The notes: generated by a model from the sequence alone, not told the origin. A stretch of 64,000 nucleotides of DNA from M0108 sp963841065 (GCA_963841065.1 CAWJBI010000049.1:66375-130374); one strand, 5' to 3'; shown: positions 44,371 through 53,608, counted from the first letter of the stretch. Numbers and translations: made by a program.

Positions 44371-45048
44371 TTAGGGGTTAGGAAGGGCGGCGCTGGGGTC
44401 TACCTTCGGCGTGTCTCGGAAGGCGAGGATGCTAGCCATGATGCCGAAATGCTTCAGATGGGGCAGTCTGCGCCGTCTTACCCGGTATTCGGCGGCAAAT
44501 ATGAAGAGAATCATTGGAATTGTCATAAAGTTAGCAAAAGCCGACCACATATCGATACTGCCAAAAAGGAACAGGACCGAGGAAATAAGGCTGATGACCA
44601 GGAAGTAAATTGTCCACATCATGGTTAATTGGCGCGTGTAGCGGATCACTTCAGGCTCCAGATCGCCGCGCACCGCCGCGGCGAAACGGGTGCATATAGG
44701 TTGTCGCCTGGGTGCCAGCGTGAGGCCAAACAAAAGGGCCAGGCTGATATGGGTGCCGACATGCTGCATGAAATAGACCCATTCAAAATGACGCTCCAGG
44801 GCATCCCAAAACCACCCCAGCATGAAACACCCCACTACGCATGGTAGCAGCATGGCCAGCGGCCGAGATGAGCGCCAAGCCAGCCCGAGCAGCAGGGCCA
44901 GAGGGGGCGTCAGGGAAACGGCCACCCCCAGCGATGGGAAGGTGGTAGCCGCCGACGTAGCGGTACTGTAATGCGCCAGCAAGGGGTAAAGGATGACTCC
45001 GGCGGCGATGAACCCCAAGCGAACCTTGTGCACCCATGGGATGCTCAT
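44371..45048 (-). CDS. Predicted multi-pass membrane protein of aryl-polyene clusters (COG4648-like)
   Basis: A 225-residue protein with six or seven hydrophobic helices, no catalytic motif, and a basic C-terminal tail (RVRRRRLPHLKHFG). A protein of this size and topology sits between the ACP and the ligase in known aryl-polyene clusters. It may anchor the synthase to the inner membrane, which is inference. Overlaps the ACP stop by ATGA. Confidence 0.7.
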   Translation of the reverse strand: MSIPWVHKVRLGFIAAGVILYPLLAHYSTATSAATTFPSLGVAVSLTPPLALLLGLAWRSSRPLAMLLPCVVGCFMLGWFWDALERHFEWVYFMQHVGTHISLALLFGLTLAPRRQPICTRFAAAVRGDLEPEVIRYTRQLTMMWTIYFLVISLISSVLFLFGSIDMWSAFANFMTIPMILFIFAAEYRVRRRRLPHLKHFGIMASILAFRDTPKVDPSAALPNP

Positions 45049-45314
45049 AGTGTCCTGGCCGCCGCAATATGTTCGGTCAGACTGGCGAGAGAACTAAATA
45101 TCCTAACATTGTCGCCATTATCCGCGCGCAACTGGAAACCGTAGCGTTTTGAAATGACCAGCGCTATTTCCAGAATGTCAATGGAATCGAGCCCCAATCC
45201 CTCGCCATAAAGGCTGGCATCGGGTTGGATATCCTCCGGGTTGATGTCGAGATTGAGGGCGGCGACGATGATCCGTGCGACCTCGTGTTGCAGCGCATGA
45301 TTGGCTTCAGGCAT
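45045..45314 (-). CDS. Acyl carrier protein of the pigment cluster
   Basis: An 89-residue ACP. The phosphopantetheine attachment site is GLGLDSIDILEIAL, with Ser44. It carries the aryl starter and growing chain for the ligase, ketosynthase, reductase and dehydratases encoded downstream. Known aryl-polyene clusters usually have two ACPs (ApeE and ApeF); only one is visible here. It is the first gene of the minus-strand operon. Confidence 0.9.
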   Translation of the reverse strand: MPEANHALQHEVARIIVAALNLDINPEDIQPDASLYGEGLGLDSIDILEIALVISKRYGFQLRADNGDNVRIFSSLASLTEHIAAARTL

Positions 45315-45515
45315 GGTAATCCGCCATTATTCGGCTCTGGCCATCGCTTACCGGGCCGGGCCCTGGGGCCTAGGCCTGCGCTTTGCCGCAGGTAAGCGGT
45401 AACCCGCTTCGTTGGAATTAGGGGCGATCAGATAAGTTTTGCGGAAGCGAAACCGCCGCAAATCCACTTGGAAAGCCGAGATTTTCCCAGCCCTTCAAAT
45501 CAGTTTGTGGCAACG

Positions 45516-45543
45516 ATTATAGCCCGGGATCAATTTTAATCAA
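45516..45543 (-). promoter_or_regulatory. Sigma70-type promoter for the minus-strand pigment operon
   Basis: On the minus strand TTGATT (45543-45538) and a perfect TATAAT (45521-45516) are separated by 16 bases. The transcript would run leftward with a 5' untranslated leader of about 200 bases before the ACP start at 45314. The surrounding DNA is clearly AT-rich against the GC-rich chromosome. No other hexamer pair of this quality lies between the two operons. Confidence 0.68.
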
Positions 45544-45628
45544 TATTTTCATTATCATGTAGCAGTTGACAATACCGGGGACGGTGTCTGCAGGGGCGCC
45601 GATCTCAAGCCGTAGTGGGATGGTCCCC

Positions 45629-45660
45629 TAGTTTACGGGATAGTTTACGCGGCATAAACT
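45629..45660. promoter_or_regulatory. Direct and inverted repeat cluster, possible operator
   Basis: TAGTTTACG occurs twice in tandem (45629-45637 and 45641-45649), and AGTTTA (45642-45647) pairs with TAAACT (45655-45660). The cluster lies 43 bases before the phospholipase-like gene and about 90 bases upstream of the pigment promoter, so it could bind a regulator of either. Confidence 0.35.
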
Positions 45661-45702
45661 CGGGGCACCTTGAACTCAGGAATCAGACTCAGGTTGAATC
45701 CG

Positions 45703-46104
45703 ATGAAAATATCAGTCCCCATGGTTACCTTGATCCCCGTCATCTTCTCGCTGCTTTTGCCTGCCACCGAGGCCCAGGCCTTCAAGTGCGTGCCCCTCTA
45801 TGGCAATTGGTGCGGTCCCGGCCACCCCTCGGGCCCGGCCTTGCCGCCGGTGGACGGGTTCGATGCCGCTTGCATGCGCCATGATTACTGCATGGCCGGG
45901 CCCGGACCCGATACCTTGTGCGACCGGGCCTTGGTCGATGAACTCAATGTGCTCGCCGCCCAGATCGGTTACCTGCCACGCCCCCTGCAATGGATTGAGT
46001 ATGTGATTCGGGTCAAGGCCGGTGGTGGTTGGGGGGGTATGCCCATGCCCACGCCCTGGGATGCGGGTGGCGTCATGTCGAGCCTCATGGCCCCCTGTTG
46101 GTGA
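45703..46104 (+). CDS. Secreted phospholipase A2-like protein
   Basis: A 133-residue protein with a clear signal peptide (26 residues, cleaved after TEAQA). The mature part has the phospholipase A2 pattern: calcium loop YGNWCGPGHPSG (from Tyr33) and catalytic ACMRHDYCM, with His60-Asp61 between cysteines. Other cysteines at 29, 37, 57, 63 and near the C-terminus suggest disulfides. This small secreted form occurs sporadically in bacteria. Activity and target (own membranes or other cells) are unknown. ATG 45703 is preferred because it gives the signal peptide directly. Confidence 0.75.
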   Translation: MKISVPMVTLIPVIFSLLLPATEAQAFKCVPLYGNWCGPGHPSGPALPPVDGFDAACMRHDYCMAGPGPDTLCDRALVDELNVLAAQIGYLPRPLQWIEYVIRVKAGGGWGGMPMPTPWDAGGVMSSLMAPCW

Positions 46105-46308
46105 TCCTCCTGGGTCCGCGGACGGGCGACTTTGCCAACCTTTCCAGAAGCATGACGGCTCCTGCGTCCCGGTGATGAAGCTGCCTGACCAAGGGCTCAG
46201 GGGAAGAATCGGGACCCGATGAAAACCGGGACGCTAAAAAATCTGGCGTGTCTGCCGCACTTGGGCTATGTTCGATTTTCCATTCAAATGAGAGATGAGG
46301 GTTACTAC

Positions 46309-46758
46309 ATGAAAAAATCCCTGATTGCCCTGGCGACCGCCGCTTTGTTCACGGGCTCGGCCCTGGCCGCCGACCTCGCGACTCCGGATGAGGCCAAGGC
46401 CATGTCCCAAAAGGCCCAGGCCACCGTTAACCAGATGGGCAAGGACAAGGCCTTCGCCGCCTTCTCCGCCGCCGATGGCGGTTTCAAGGTCAAGGACCTG
46501 TATGTCTTCTGCATGGATATGGATGGCGTCATGCTCTCCCATGCGGTCAAGCCTGAGTTGGTGGGCAAGAATCTGCTCACCTTCAATAAGTATGGCGATG
46601 AACTCTTCAAGAACATGATTGCTACCGCCAAGGCCTCCGGCGAGGGTTGGGTGGACTACAAGTGGCCCTATCCGGGTACCGAGGAGATCAAGGCGAAGAC
46701 CAGCTACGTCATGACCAATAAGGAAGGCTTCTTCTGCGGCGTAGGTGCCTACAAGTAG
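46309..46758 (+). CDS. Secreted single-Cache-domain protein
   Basis: A 149-residue protein with a signal peptide (MKKSLIALATAALFTGSALA) and a single Cache_2-like sensor domain: DLYVFCMDMDGVMLSHAVKPELVGKNL, FKNMIATAKASGEGWVDYKWPYPG and KTSYVMTNKEGFFCGVGAYK. Free-standing Cache proteins of this kind are common in Proteobacteria and bind small molecules in the periplasm. GATGAGG lies 8 bases before ATG 46309, which fixes the start; the upstream extension has no site. Confidence 0.8.
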   Translation: MKKSLIALATAALFTGSALAADLATPDEAKAMSQKAQATVNQMGKDKAFAAFSAADGGFKVKDLYVFCMDMDGVMLSHAVKPELVGKNLLTFNKYGDELFKNMIATAKASGEGWVDYKWPYPGTEEIKAKTSYVMTNKEGFFCGVGAYK

Positions 46759-47002
46759 CCATCCAGGCTCGCGATGATGCTCGCCTTGGCGCCACGTCCG
46801 GGGGCTTGCCCCGGGCGTGACGGGATAGTTTTATGCTGGCTGGAACCAGCTTGGGCGAGTAGCTATACTATCGGGCTTCGCGGCGTTTCCTTGTGGAGAC
46901 GCCGCGCCCAAAAGCTCGACGAACAGCTTTCCGACCGTCGAACCTGACCGCTGCTCCGAGGTTCCCGCCCGGAGGGCGCCACCCTTGAGAGACCAGACGA
47001 AG

Positions 47003-48304
47003 ATGCAAGTATCAGTGGAGAATGGAGCCGGACTCGAACGGCGCTTGACGGTCGCCTTGGAGCCGGAGCAGGTCGAGGCCGAGGTGGAAAAACGCTTACG
47101 CGATTTTGCGCGCTCGGCGCGGATGCCGGGGTTCCGTCCGGGCAAGATCCCGGTCAAGACCTTGCGTCAGCGTTATGGCGTCCAGATTCGGGGCGAGGTT
47201 TTCTCGGAATTGATGCAGTCCACTTTTGGGCAGGCCTTGGTTCAGGAGAAGCTCAATCCCGTGGCCCAGCCGGCCTTCACCCTGGACATGGACCCGGAGG
47301 CGCGGCGTTACGCCTATACCGCCACCTTCGATGTCCTGCCGGAATTTGAGTTGAGCTCCTTGGCGGGCAAAACCCTCAAGCGGCCCGTGGCGGCCGTGAC
47401 CGATGCCGATCTGGAGGCCTTGGTGGAGCGGTTGCGTGAGCAACGTAAAACCTTCAATGAGGTGGATCGTCCCGCCCAAGATGGCGATCGGGTCACCATT
47501 AGCTTCGTCGCCACCCTGGCCGGGGAGTCCGAACCCTTCCCGGGTGGTTCTGGCAAGGATTTCCAGCTTGTGCTGGGTAGTGGCCAGATGATCCCCGGCT
47601 TCGAGGCCGGTCTGGTGGGTGCCTCCGCGGGCGAGGAGCGGGTGCTCGAGTTGAGCTTCCCCGCCACCTATCACGCCGAGCATCTCAAGGGTAAGGCGGT
47701 CTCCTTCGTGGTCACGATACAGACCGTGGCCGAGCCCCAACTGCCCGAGGTGGATGCGGAATTTGCCAAGGCCTTTGGCGTCGAGGATGGGGATATCGAT
47801 CATTTTCGCCAGGATGTGCGCGCCAACATGACGCGCGAACTCAAACAGCGCGTCGATGCCAGGATCAAATCCCAGGCTCTGGACCTCTTGTTGGAGGCCA
47901 ACCCCATTGAGATCCCGACGTCCCTTGTCGCCCAGGAGGTTCAGGTCCTCAAGGAGCAGATGCGCCAGAATCTCCGTGGCAACACCAAGATCGAACTGCC
48001 TGATAACCTCTTTGAGGAGAGTGCCCAACGGCGCGTCAGGTTGGGTCTGGTGCTGGCCAAGGTGGTGAAGGCCAACGAGATCAAGGCGGACCCCGAGCGG
48101 GTGCGCGAGGCGGTCGAGGATATGGCCTCCACCTACGAGAACCCCAAGGAGGTGGTGGACTTTTACTATGGTAGTAAGGAGCACCTGGCCTCGGTCGAGG
48201 CCCTGGCCCTGGAGGGTCAGGTGGTGGACTGGGTGCTGACCCAGGTCCAGGTCGAGGATGAGCCCCTGGGCTTCCAGGAGCTCATGAATCCGGCCACCTC
48301 TTGA
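47003..48304 (+). CDS. tig: Trigger factor
   Basis: A 433-residue ribosome-associated chaperone and peptidyl-prolyl isomerase. The N-terminal ribosome-binding signature is MPGFRPGKIPVK, the FKBP domain spans roughly residues 160-240 (DGDRVTISFVATL), and the C-terminal helical arm follows. ATG 47003 gives the family-typical start MQVSVENGAGLERRLTV; TTG 46985 is an in-frame alternative. It heads the tig-clpP-clpX-lon block. Confidence 0.95.
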   Translation: MQVSVENGAGLERRLTVALEPEQVEAEVEKRLRDFARSARMPGFRPGKIPVKTLRQRYGVQIRGEVFSELMQSTFGQALVQEKLNPVAQPAFTLDMDPEARRYAYTATFDVLPEFELSSLAGKTLKRPVAAVTDADLEALVERLREQRKTFNEVDRPAQDGDRVTISFVATLAGESEPFPGGSGKDFQLVLGSGQMIPGFEAGLVGASAGEERVLELSFPATYHAEHLKGKAVSFVVTIQTVAEPQLPEVDAEFAKAFGVEDGDIDHFRQDVRANMTRELKQRVDARIKSQALDLLLEANPIEIPTSLVAQEVQVLKEQMRQNLRGNTKIELPDNLFEESAQRRVRLGLVLAKVVKANEIKADPERVREAVEDMASTYENPKEVVDFYYGSKEHLASVEALALEGQVVDWVLTQVQVEDEPLGFQELMNPATS

Positions 48305-48329
48305 TCCGAGCAGTAAGGGAGAATCAAAC

Positions 48330-48989
48330 TTGATAACGGCAAATCAGATCTTCGCCGCGAATGCCGACTGGAATCCCCAGGGACTTGGGCTCATCCCCAT
48401 GGTCGTCGAACAGACCGCCCGGGGTGAAAGGGCCTATGATATTTATTCGCGCCTGCTCAAGGAACGTGTGATCTTCCTGGTTGGGCCGGTGGAGGATCAG
48501 ATGGCTAACCTGGTGGTTGCCCAGCTCTTGTTCCTGGAATCCGAGAATCCGGACAAGGACATCCACCTCTATATCAATTCGCCCGGCGGCGCCGTCACCG
48601 CGGGTCTGGCCATCTACGACACCATGCGCTTCATCCGCCCGGATGTGAGCACCATGTGCATCGGTCAGGCCGCCAGCATGGGCGCCCTGCTATTGGCGGG
48701 CGGGGCAGCGGGCAAGCGTTATTGCCTGCCCCACTCGCGCATGATGATCCATCAGCCCCTGGGCGGTTTTCAGGGTCAGGCGACGGACATCGATATTCAT
48801 GCCCGCGAGATCCTCTACATCCGCGATCAGCTCAATCAGATTCTGGCCCATCACACGGGTCAGCCCGTGGAAAAGGTGGCGGATGACACGGAGCGTGACC
48901 GCTTCCTTGGCCCCGAGGATTCCGTGGCCTATGGCCTTATCGACAAGGTGCTTGAGCAGCGCGTGGCGGCCAAGGCGGCCAAGTCCTGA
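48330..48989 (+). CDS. clpP: ATP-dependent Clp protease proteolytic subunit
   Basis: A 219-residue serine protease that forms the two-ring ClpP chamber. The catalytic triad is present: Ser116 in GQAASMGA, His in LPHSRMMIHQPLGG and Asp in DTERDRF. The start is TTG 48330 with AAGGGAGA about 8 bases upstream. Located between tig and its partner ATPase clpX. Confidence 0.95.
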   Translation: MITANQIFAANADWNPQGLGLIPMVVEQTARGERAYDIYSRLLKERVIFLVGPVEDQMANLVVAQLLFLESENPDKDIHLYINSPGGAVTAGLAIYDTMRFIRPDVSTMCIGQAASMGALLLAGGAAGKRYCLPHSRMMIHQPLGGFQGQATDIDIHAREILYIRDQLNQILAHHTGQPVEKVADDTERDRFLGPEDSVAYGLIDKVLEQRVAAKAAKS

Positions 48990-49084
48990 GGCCCCTGTTT
49001 TTTGCCCCCGGCCCCGCGTCTTCCCCTCGCTCGGGACGGCGATGAGCGCGGCCCCACCATCGAATTGGCGGAGATTGATCCCCG

Positions 49085-50350
49085 ATGAGTCAACGTAAGA
49101 GCGAAGACAGCAAACTCCTCTATTGTTCCTTCTGCGGCAAGAGCCAGGCGGAGGTGCGCAAACTGATCGCGGGCCCCTCGGTCTTTATCTGCGATGAGTG
49201 TGTCGAGTTGTGTAACGACATCATCCGCGAGGAGGTGGAGGAAACAGCCACCGAGACCAGTAGTAAGCTGCCGAAGCCGCGTGAGATCAACGCCAGCCTG
49301 GACCAGTACGTAATTGGCCAGGAGCAGGCCAAAAAGGTGCTTTCCGTCGCCGTCTACAACCACTACAAGCGCATGGAGGCGGCAACCGCCAAGGAAGAGG
49401 TCGAGATCTCCAAGAGCAACATCCTCCTCATTGGACCGACGGGCTCCGGTAAGACGCTGCTCGCGGAGACTCTGGCGCGCCTGCTCGATGTCCCTTTCGC
49501 CATCGCCGATGCCACGACCCTCACCGAAGCCGGCTATGTGGGCGAGGATGTGGAAAACATCATTCAGAAGCTCCTGCTGAAGTGCGACTACGACGTGGAG
49601 AAGGCCCAGACGGGTATTGTCTATATCGATGAGATCGACAAGATCTCGCGTAAGTCCGATAACCCTTCCATCACTCGAGATGTCTCCGGCGAGGGGGTGC
49701 AGCAGGCCTTGCTTAAGCTGGTCGAGGGCACCATCGCCTCGGTTCCGCCCCAAGGCGGGCGTAAGCATCCCCAGCAGGAATACCTGCAGGTAGATACCTC
49801 TAACATCCTCTTCATCGTGGGCGGGGCCTTTGCGGGCCTGGAGAAGGTCATCCGCAACCGTTCCCGTAAGGGGGGGATCGGCTTTAGCGCCGAGGTCCAG
49901 AGCCTGGACGACACTAAGCGCTTGGGCGAAGTCTTCCGCGAGGTCGAGCCTGAAGACCTGATCCGCTACGGCCTCATCCCCGAGTTTGTCGGCCGCCTGC
50001 CGGTGGTCGCGACCCTGGAAGAACTTGATGAGAACGCCCTGATGCGCATCCTCACCGAGCCCAAGAACGCCCTGGTCAAGCAGTATTCCCGCCTCTTTGA
50101 GATGGAAGGTTGCGAGCTGGATCTGCGTCCGGACGCCCTGCGCGCCGTCTCCCGCAAGGCCATGGAGCGGAAGACCGGCGCCCGCGGGCTTCGCACTGTC
50201 ATGGAACAGATCCTGCTCGACATCATGTACGATCTGCCTTCCATGGAGCACGTGAGCAAGGTCGTGGTGGATGAGTCGGTGATCCGGGGCGAAAACCGCC
50301 CCTTCGTCATCTACGATGGCGGCGAATTGCCACTGGCTGCCTCGGAGTGA
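49085..50350 (+). CDS. clpX: ClpX, ATPase subunit of Clp protease
   Basis: A 421-residue AAA+ unfoldase. The N-terminal zinc domain has Cys14, Cys17, Cys36 and Cys39 (YCSFCGKS, FICDECVELC). Walker A is GPTGSGKTLLAE, Walker B YIDEIDKISRKSDN and the substrate pore loop is in the GYVGED region. It feeds unfolded proteins into ClpP. Full length and intact. Confidence 0.96.
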   Translation: MSQRKSEDSKLLYCSFCGKSQAEVRKLIAGPSVFICDECVELCNDIIREEVEETATETSSKLPKPREINASLDQYVIGQEQAKKVLSVAVYNHYKRMEAATAKEEVEISKSNILLIGPTGSGKTLLAETLARLLDVPFAIADATTLTEAGYVGEDVENIIQKLLLKCDYDVEKAQTGIVYIDEIDKISRKSDNPSITRDVSGEGVQQALLKLVEGTIASVPPQGGRKHPQQEYLQVDTSNILFIVGGAFAGLEKVIRNRSRKGGIGFSAEVQSLDDTKRLGEVFREVEPEDLIRYGLIPEFVGRLPVVATLEELDENALMRILTEPKNALVKQYSRLFEMEGCELDLRPDALRAVSRKAMERKTGARGLRTVMEQILLDIMYDLPSMEHVSKVVVDESVIRGENRPFVIYDGGELPLAASE

Positions 50351-50554
50351 TGCCCTGACCGGCTGGGTTGGACCCGGCCGGCGTTGGGATTGGGCCTGTG
50401 GTGTTGAAGGCGTCCTGGCCTGCCCTGATATCCTCCGCTATCGATGATCTTATCACCGCCCTTCAATCCGCCACGCCGGTTCTGACCTAGAGTCACGTTA
50501 TCCGGCACCCAGGTGGGCTGATCCCCTTACTTCATTAGGAGCGCCTTCTCGCCC

Positions 50555-52999
50555 ATGGCCCTGAAAGACACCTCGAAGATTGCGAACCCGGATGCTCCCC
50601 AGGAAGTGCCGGTCCTTCCCCTACGGGACGTCGTCGTCTACCCCCACATGGTGATTCCCCTCTTCGTTGGCCGGGACAAGTCGATTCGGGCGCTCGACAG
50701 CGCCATGTCCAGCGACAAGCAGATCCTGCTCATTGCCCAGAAGAGCGCGGATACCGACGAGCCGGATGCCGAGGATCTTCATGAGGTTGGCACCCTCGCC
50801 AACATCCTGCAACTCCTCAAGTTGCCCGATGGCACCGTGAAGGTTCTGGTCGAGGGCACTCGCCGGGCGCGCATCGACCGGTTTGTTCACACCGAACATC
50901 TCTTTGTCGCCGCCGTGACCCCCCTGACCGAGACGGTCGCCATGGACGAGCGTGAGATAGAAGTGCTGATGCGCTCGGCCGTGAGTCTCTTTGACCAGTA
51001 CGTCAAGCTCAACAAGAAGGTGCCGCCCGAGGTCTTGACCTCGCTGGCTGGCATCGATGACGCCGCGCGCCTGGCGGACACCCTGGCCGCGCATATGTCC
51101 CTGGGGCTGGATGAGAAGCAGCATGTGCTGGAGATTCTCGATACCCAGGAACGTATCGAGCATTTGATGGGGCTGATGGAGGGGGAAAACGACATTCTCC
51201 AGACGGAGAAGCGTATCCGTGGCCGCGTCAAAAAGCAGATGGAGAAGAACCAGCGCGAGTACTACCTCAACGAGCAGATGAAGGCCATCCAGAAGGAACT
51301 GGGCGACTTGGATGAGGCACCACCGAGTGAGATCGATGAACTGGCCAAACGCATCGAGGAGGCCGGAATGCCCAAGGAGGCCAAGGACAAGGCCTTGGGC
51401 GAATTGCGCAAATTCAAGCTCATGGCACCCATGTCCTCCGAGGCGACGGTGGTGCGTAACTACATCGACACCCTCGTCAACGTCCCCTGGAAGAAACGCA
51501 CCCGCATTCGCAATGACCTGACCCTGGCCTCGGAGGTACTGGAAAAGGATCACTACGGCCTGGAGAAGGTTAAGGAACGTATCCTTGAATACCTGGCGGT
51601 ACAGCAGCGGGTGCGCAAGCTCAAGGGTCCCATCCTCTGCCTGGTGGGGCCCCCGGGCGTCGGCAAGACCTCGCTGGGGCAGTCCATCGCGCGTGCCACC
51701 AATCGCAAGTTCGTGCGCATGTCCCTCGGCGGAGTTCGCGACGAGGCGGAGATTCGTGGTCATCGACGCACCTACATCGGCGCCCTGCCGGGCAAGATCA
51801 TCCATAACTTGTCCAAGGTCGGCTCCCGCAACGCCTTTTTCCTGCTCGACGAGATCGACAAGATGAGCATGGATTTCCGCGGTGACCCGGCCTCGGCCCT
51901 GCTGGAGGTCCTGGACCCGGAGCAGAACCATACTTTCGTTGATCACTATCTCGAATGCGACTTCGACCTCTCCGAGGTCATGTTCGTGGCCACGGCCAAC
52001 ACCCTGAACATTCCGCCGGCCCTGCTCGACCGCATGGAAGTTATCCGTCTCTCCGGCTATACGGAGGATGAGAAGGTCAATATCGCCGAGCGCTACTTGA
52101 TTCCCAAGCAGTTGAAGAACAACGGCCTCAAGGATGACGAGGTGACGATCCGCGATAGCGCCTTGCGTGACATTGTCCGCTACTACACCCGCGAGGCGGG
52201 GGTGCGCAACCTGGAACGTGAGATCTCCAAGATCTGCCGCAAGGTGGTTAAGGAGATCCTCCTCAAGCCTAAGTCGGGCAAGCTGGTGGTCGTGCCCAAG
52301 TCCCTGGAGAAATACCTGGGGGTCCCCCGTTTCCGCTATGGCCGCGCCGACGAGCGGGATCAGGTCGGCCAGGTGACGGGTCTGGCCTGGACCGAGGTGG
52401 GTGGCGAGTTGCTGCGCATCGAGTCCGCCCTGGTGCCGGGCAAGGGCAAGTTTACCTACACGGGCCAGTTGGGCGATGTCATGCAGGAGTCCATCCAGGC
52501 CGCCATGACCGTGGTCCGCAGCCGGGCCGAGTCCCTTGGCATCAACCCGGATTTTCACCAGAAGACCGATGTCCACATCCATGTCCCCGAGGGCGCCACG
52601 CCCAAGGATGGGCCAAGCGCCGGGGTAGCCATGTGTACCGCCCTGGTCTCGGCCCTGACGCGGGTGCCAGTGCGGTCCTCCGTCGCTATGACCGGTGAGA
52701 TCACCTTGCGCGGCGAGGTGCTGCCCATCGGTGGCCTCAAGGAAAAGCTCTTGGCGGCCCATCGCGGCGGTATCGAGATTGTCATAATTCCGCGCGATAA
52801 TGAGCGCGATTTGATCGAGATTCCTAAAAATATCAAGCAGCATCTCGATATCCGCCCGGTGCGCTGGATTGACGAGGTACTGGATATCGCCTTAAGGGCC
52901 CGGCCCGAACCCTTGGAGGTCCTGCCCGAAGCGGAAGTGCCCGTTGCTGAACCCGGGGACTTGGCCGGGGACCGGACAGGGGCGCTCATCCGGCACTGA
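50555..52999 (+). CDS. lon: Lon protease
   Basis: An 814-residue ATP-dependent protease. N-terminal LonN domain (VLPLRDVVVYPHMVIPLFVG), Walker A GPPGVGKTSLG, Walker B LLDEIDKMSMD and the proteolytic Ser688 in PKDGPSAGVAMCTAL with catalytic Lys in GGLKEKLLAAHRGG. TAGGAG lies 12 bases upstream of ATG 50555. Placed between clpX and the HU gene, as in E. coli. Confidence 0.96.
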   Translation: MALKDTSKIANPDAPQEVPVLPLRDVVVYPHMVIPLFVGRDKSIRALDSAMSSDKQILLIAQKSADTDEPDAEDLHEVGTLANILQLLKLPDGTVKVLVEGTRRARIDRFVHTEHLFVAAVTPLTETVAMDEREIEVLMRSAVSLFDQYVKLNKKVPPEVLTSLAGIDDAARLADTLAAHMSLGLDEKQHVLEILDTQERIEHLMGLMEGENDILQTEKRIRGRVKKQMEKNQREYYLNEQMKAIQKELGDLDEAPPSEIDELAKRIEEAGMPKEAKDKALGELRKFKLMAPMSSEATVVRNYIDTLVNVPWKKRTRIRNDLTLASEVLEKDHYGLEKVKERILEYLAVQQRVRKLKGPILCLVGPPGVGKTSLGQSIARATNRKFVRMSLGGVRDEAEIRGHRRTYIGALPGKIIHNLSKVGSRNAFFLLDEIDKMSMDFRGDPASALLEVLDPEQNHTFVDHYLECDFDLSEVMFVATANTLNIPPALLDRMEVIRLSGYTEDEKVNIAERYLIPKQLKNNGLKDDEVTIRDSALRDIVRYYTREAGVRNLEREISKICRKVVKEILLKPKSGKLVVVPKSLEKYLGVPRFRYGRADERDQVGQVTGLAWTEVGGELLRIESALVPGKGKFTYTGQLGDVMQESIQAAMTVVRSRAESLGINPDFHQKTDVHIHVPEGATPKDGPSAGVAMCTALVSALTRVPVRSSVAMTGEITLRGEVLPIGGLKEKLLAAHRGGIEIVIIPRDNERDLIEIPKNIKQHLDIRPVRWIDEVLDIALRARPEPLEVLPEAEVPVAEPGDLAGDRTGALIRH

Positions 53000-53043
53000 C
53001 AGGCACCCATCTCCTGCCTGGCGTGATTCTGGGGGTGAAAGTG

Positions 53044-53071
53044 ATTGCCCGTCTGGGCGGAATCCTATAAT
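53044..53071 (+). promoter_or_regulatory. Promoter for the HU gene
   Basis: ATTGCC (53044-53049) and a perfect TATAAT (53066-53071) are separated by 16 bases. They lie 150 bases upstream of the HU start, between lon and hupB. Confidence 0.55.
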
Positions 53072-53220
53072 GTCTTTGTCATACGGGCCGTGGTCGGGGG
53101 GATGGCTTGGGCGTGCGGCCTCGGGATTTTCCGGAAGCGAAGAGACAGTCTCCGCAATCGACGTCGGGCCACGGACGCAGGGCGTTTCGTAGGTCCCAAT
53201 ACTATATAAAAGGGGGGAAA

Positions 53221-53493
53221 ATGAATAAGTCGGACTTAATCGAGGCCATGGCGGAGGCGGGTGACATTTCCAAGGCCGCGGCGGGGCGTGCTTTCGATGG
53301 ACTCACGGATGCTATTGCGGTGAGTCTTAAAAATAACGAGAATGTCTCGGTTCTGGGTTTTGGCACCTTCTCCGTTAAGGAGCGCGCCGCCCGCTCGGGC
53401 CGTAACCCCAAGACGGGCCAGACCATTGCTATAGCGGCCTCGCGGACGCCAGCATTCAAGGCTGGCAAAGGGCTTAAGGACGCAGTACAATAA
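53221..53493 (+). CDS. hupB: DNA-binding protein HU-beta
   Basis: A 90-residue histone-like DNA-bending protein. MNKSDLIEAMAEAGDISKAA opens the dimerisation helices; the conserved core VLGFGTFSVKERAARSGRNP leads into the beta-arm, with the intercalating Pro in RNPKTGQ. AAAAGGGGGGAAA lies just before the ATG. The order lon-hupB-ppiD is conserved, here with two tRNA genes in between. Confidence 0.95.
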   Translation: MNKSDLIEAMAEAGDISKAAAGRAFDGLTDAIAVSLKNNENVSVLGFGTFSVKERAARSGRNPKTGQTIAIAASRTPAFKAGKGLKDAVQ

Positions 53494-53523
53494 TTGCGGT
53501 GAGTCGGGAGCGCCCCGATATCG

Positions 53524-53599
53524 GGGTGCTTAGCTCAGTTGGGAGAGCATCGCCCTTACAAGGCGAGGGTCGCAGGTTCGAACCCTGCAGCACCCACCA
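53524..53599 (+). tRNA. tRNA-Val (anticodon TAC)
   Basis: GGGTGCT pairs with AGCACCC in the acceptor stem; the D arm is GCTCAGTTGGGAGAGC, the anticodon arm CGCCC-TTACAAG-GCGAG giving anticodon TAC, and the T arm has GGTTCGAACCC. CCA is encoded at 53597-53599. Confidence 0.97.
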
Positions 53600-53608
53600 T
53601 AGTTTCTA

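Noticed and set aside
46800..46830. Terminator after the Cache-domain gene
   Set aside because: A GC hairpin (CCGGGG with CCCCGG) exists, but no T-run follows in a useful distance.
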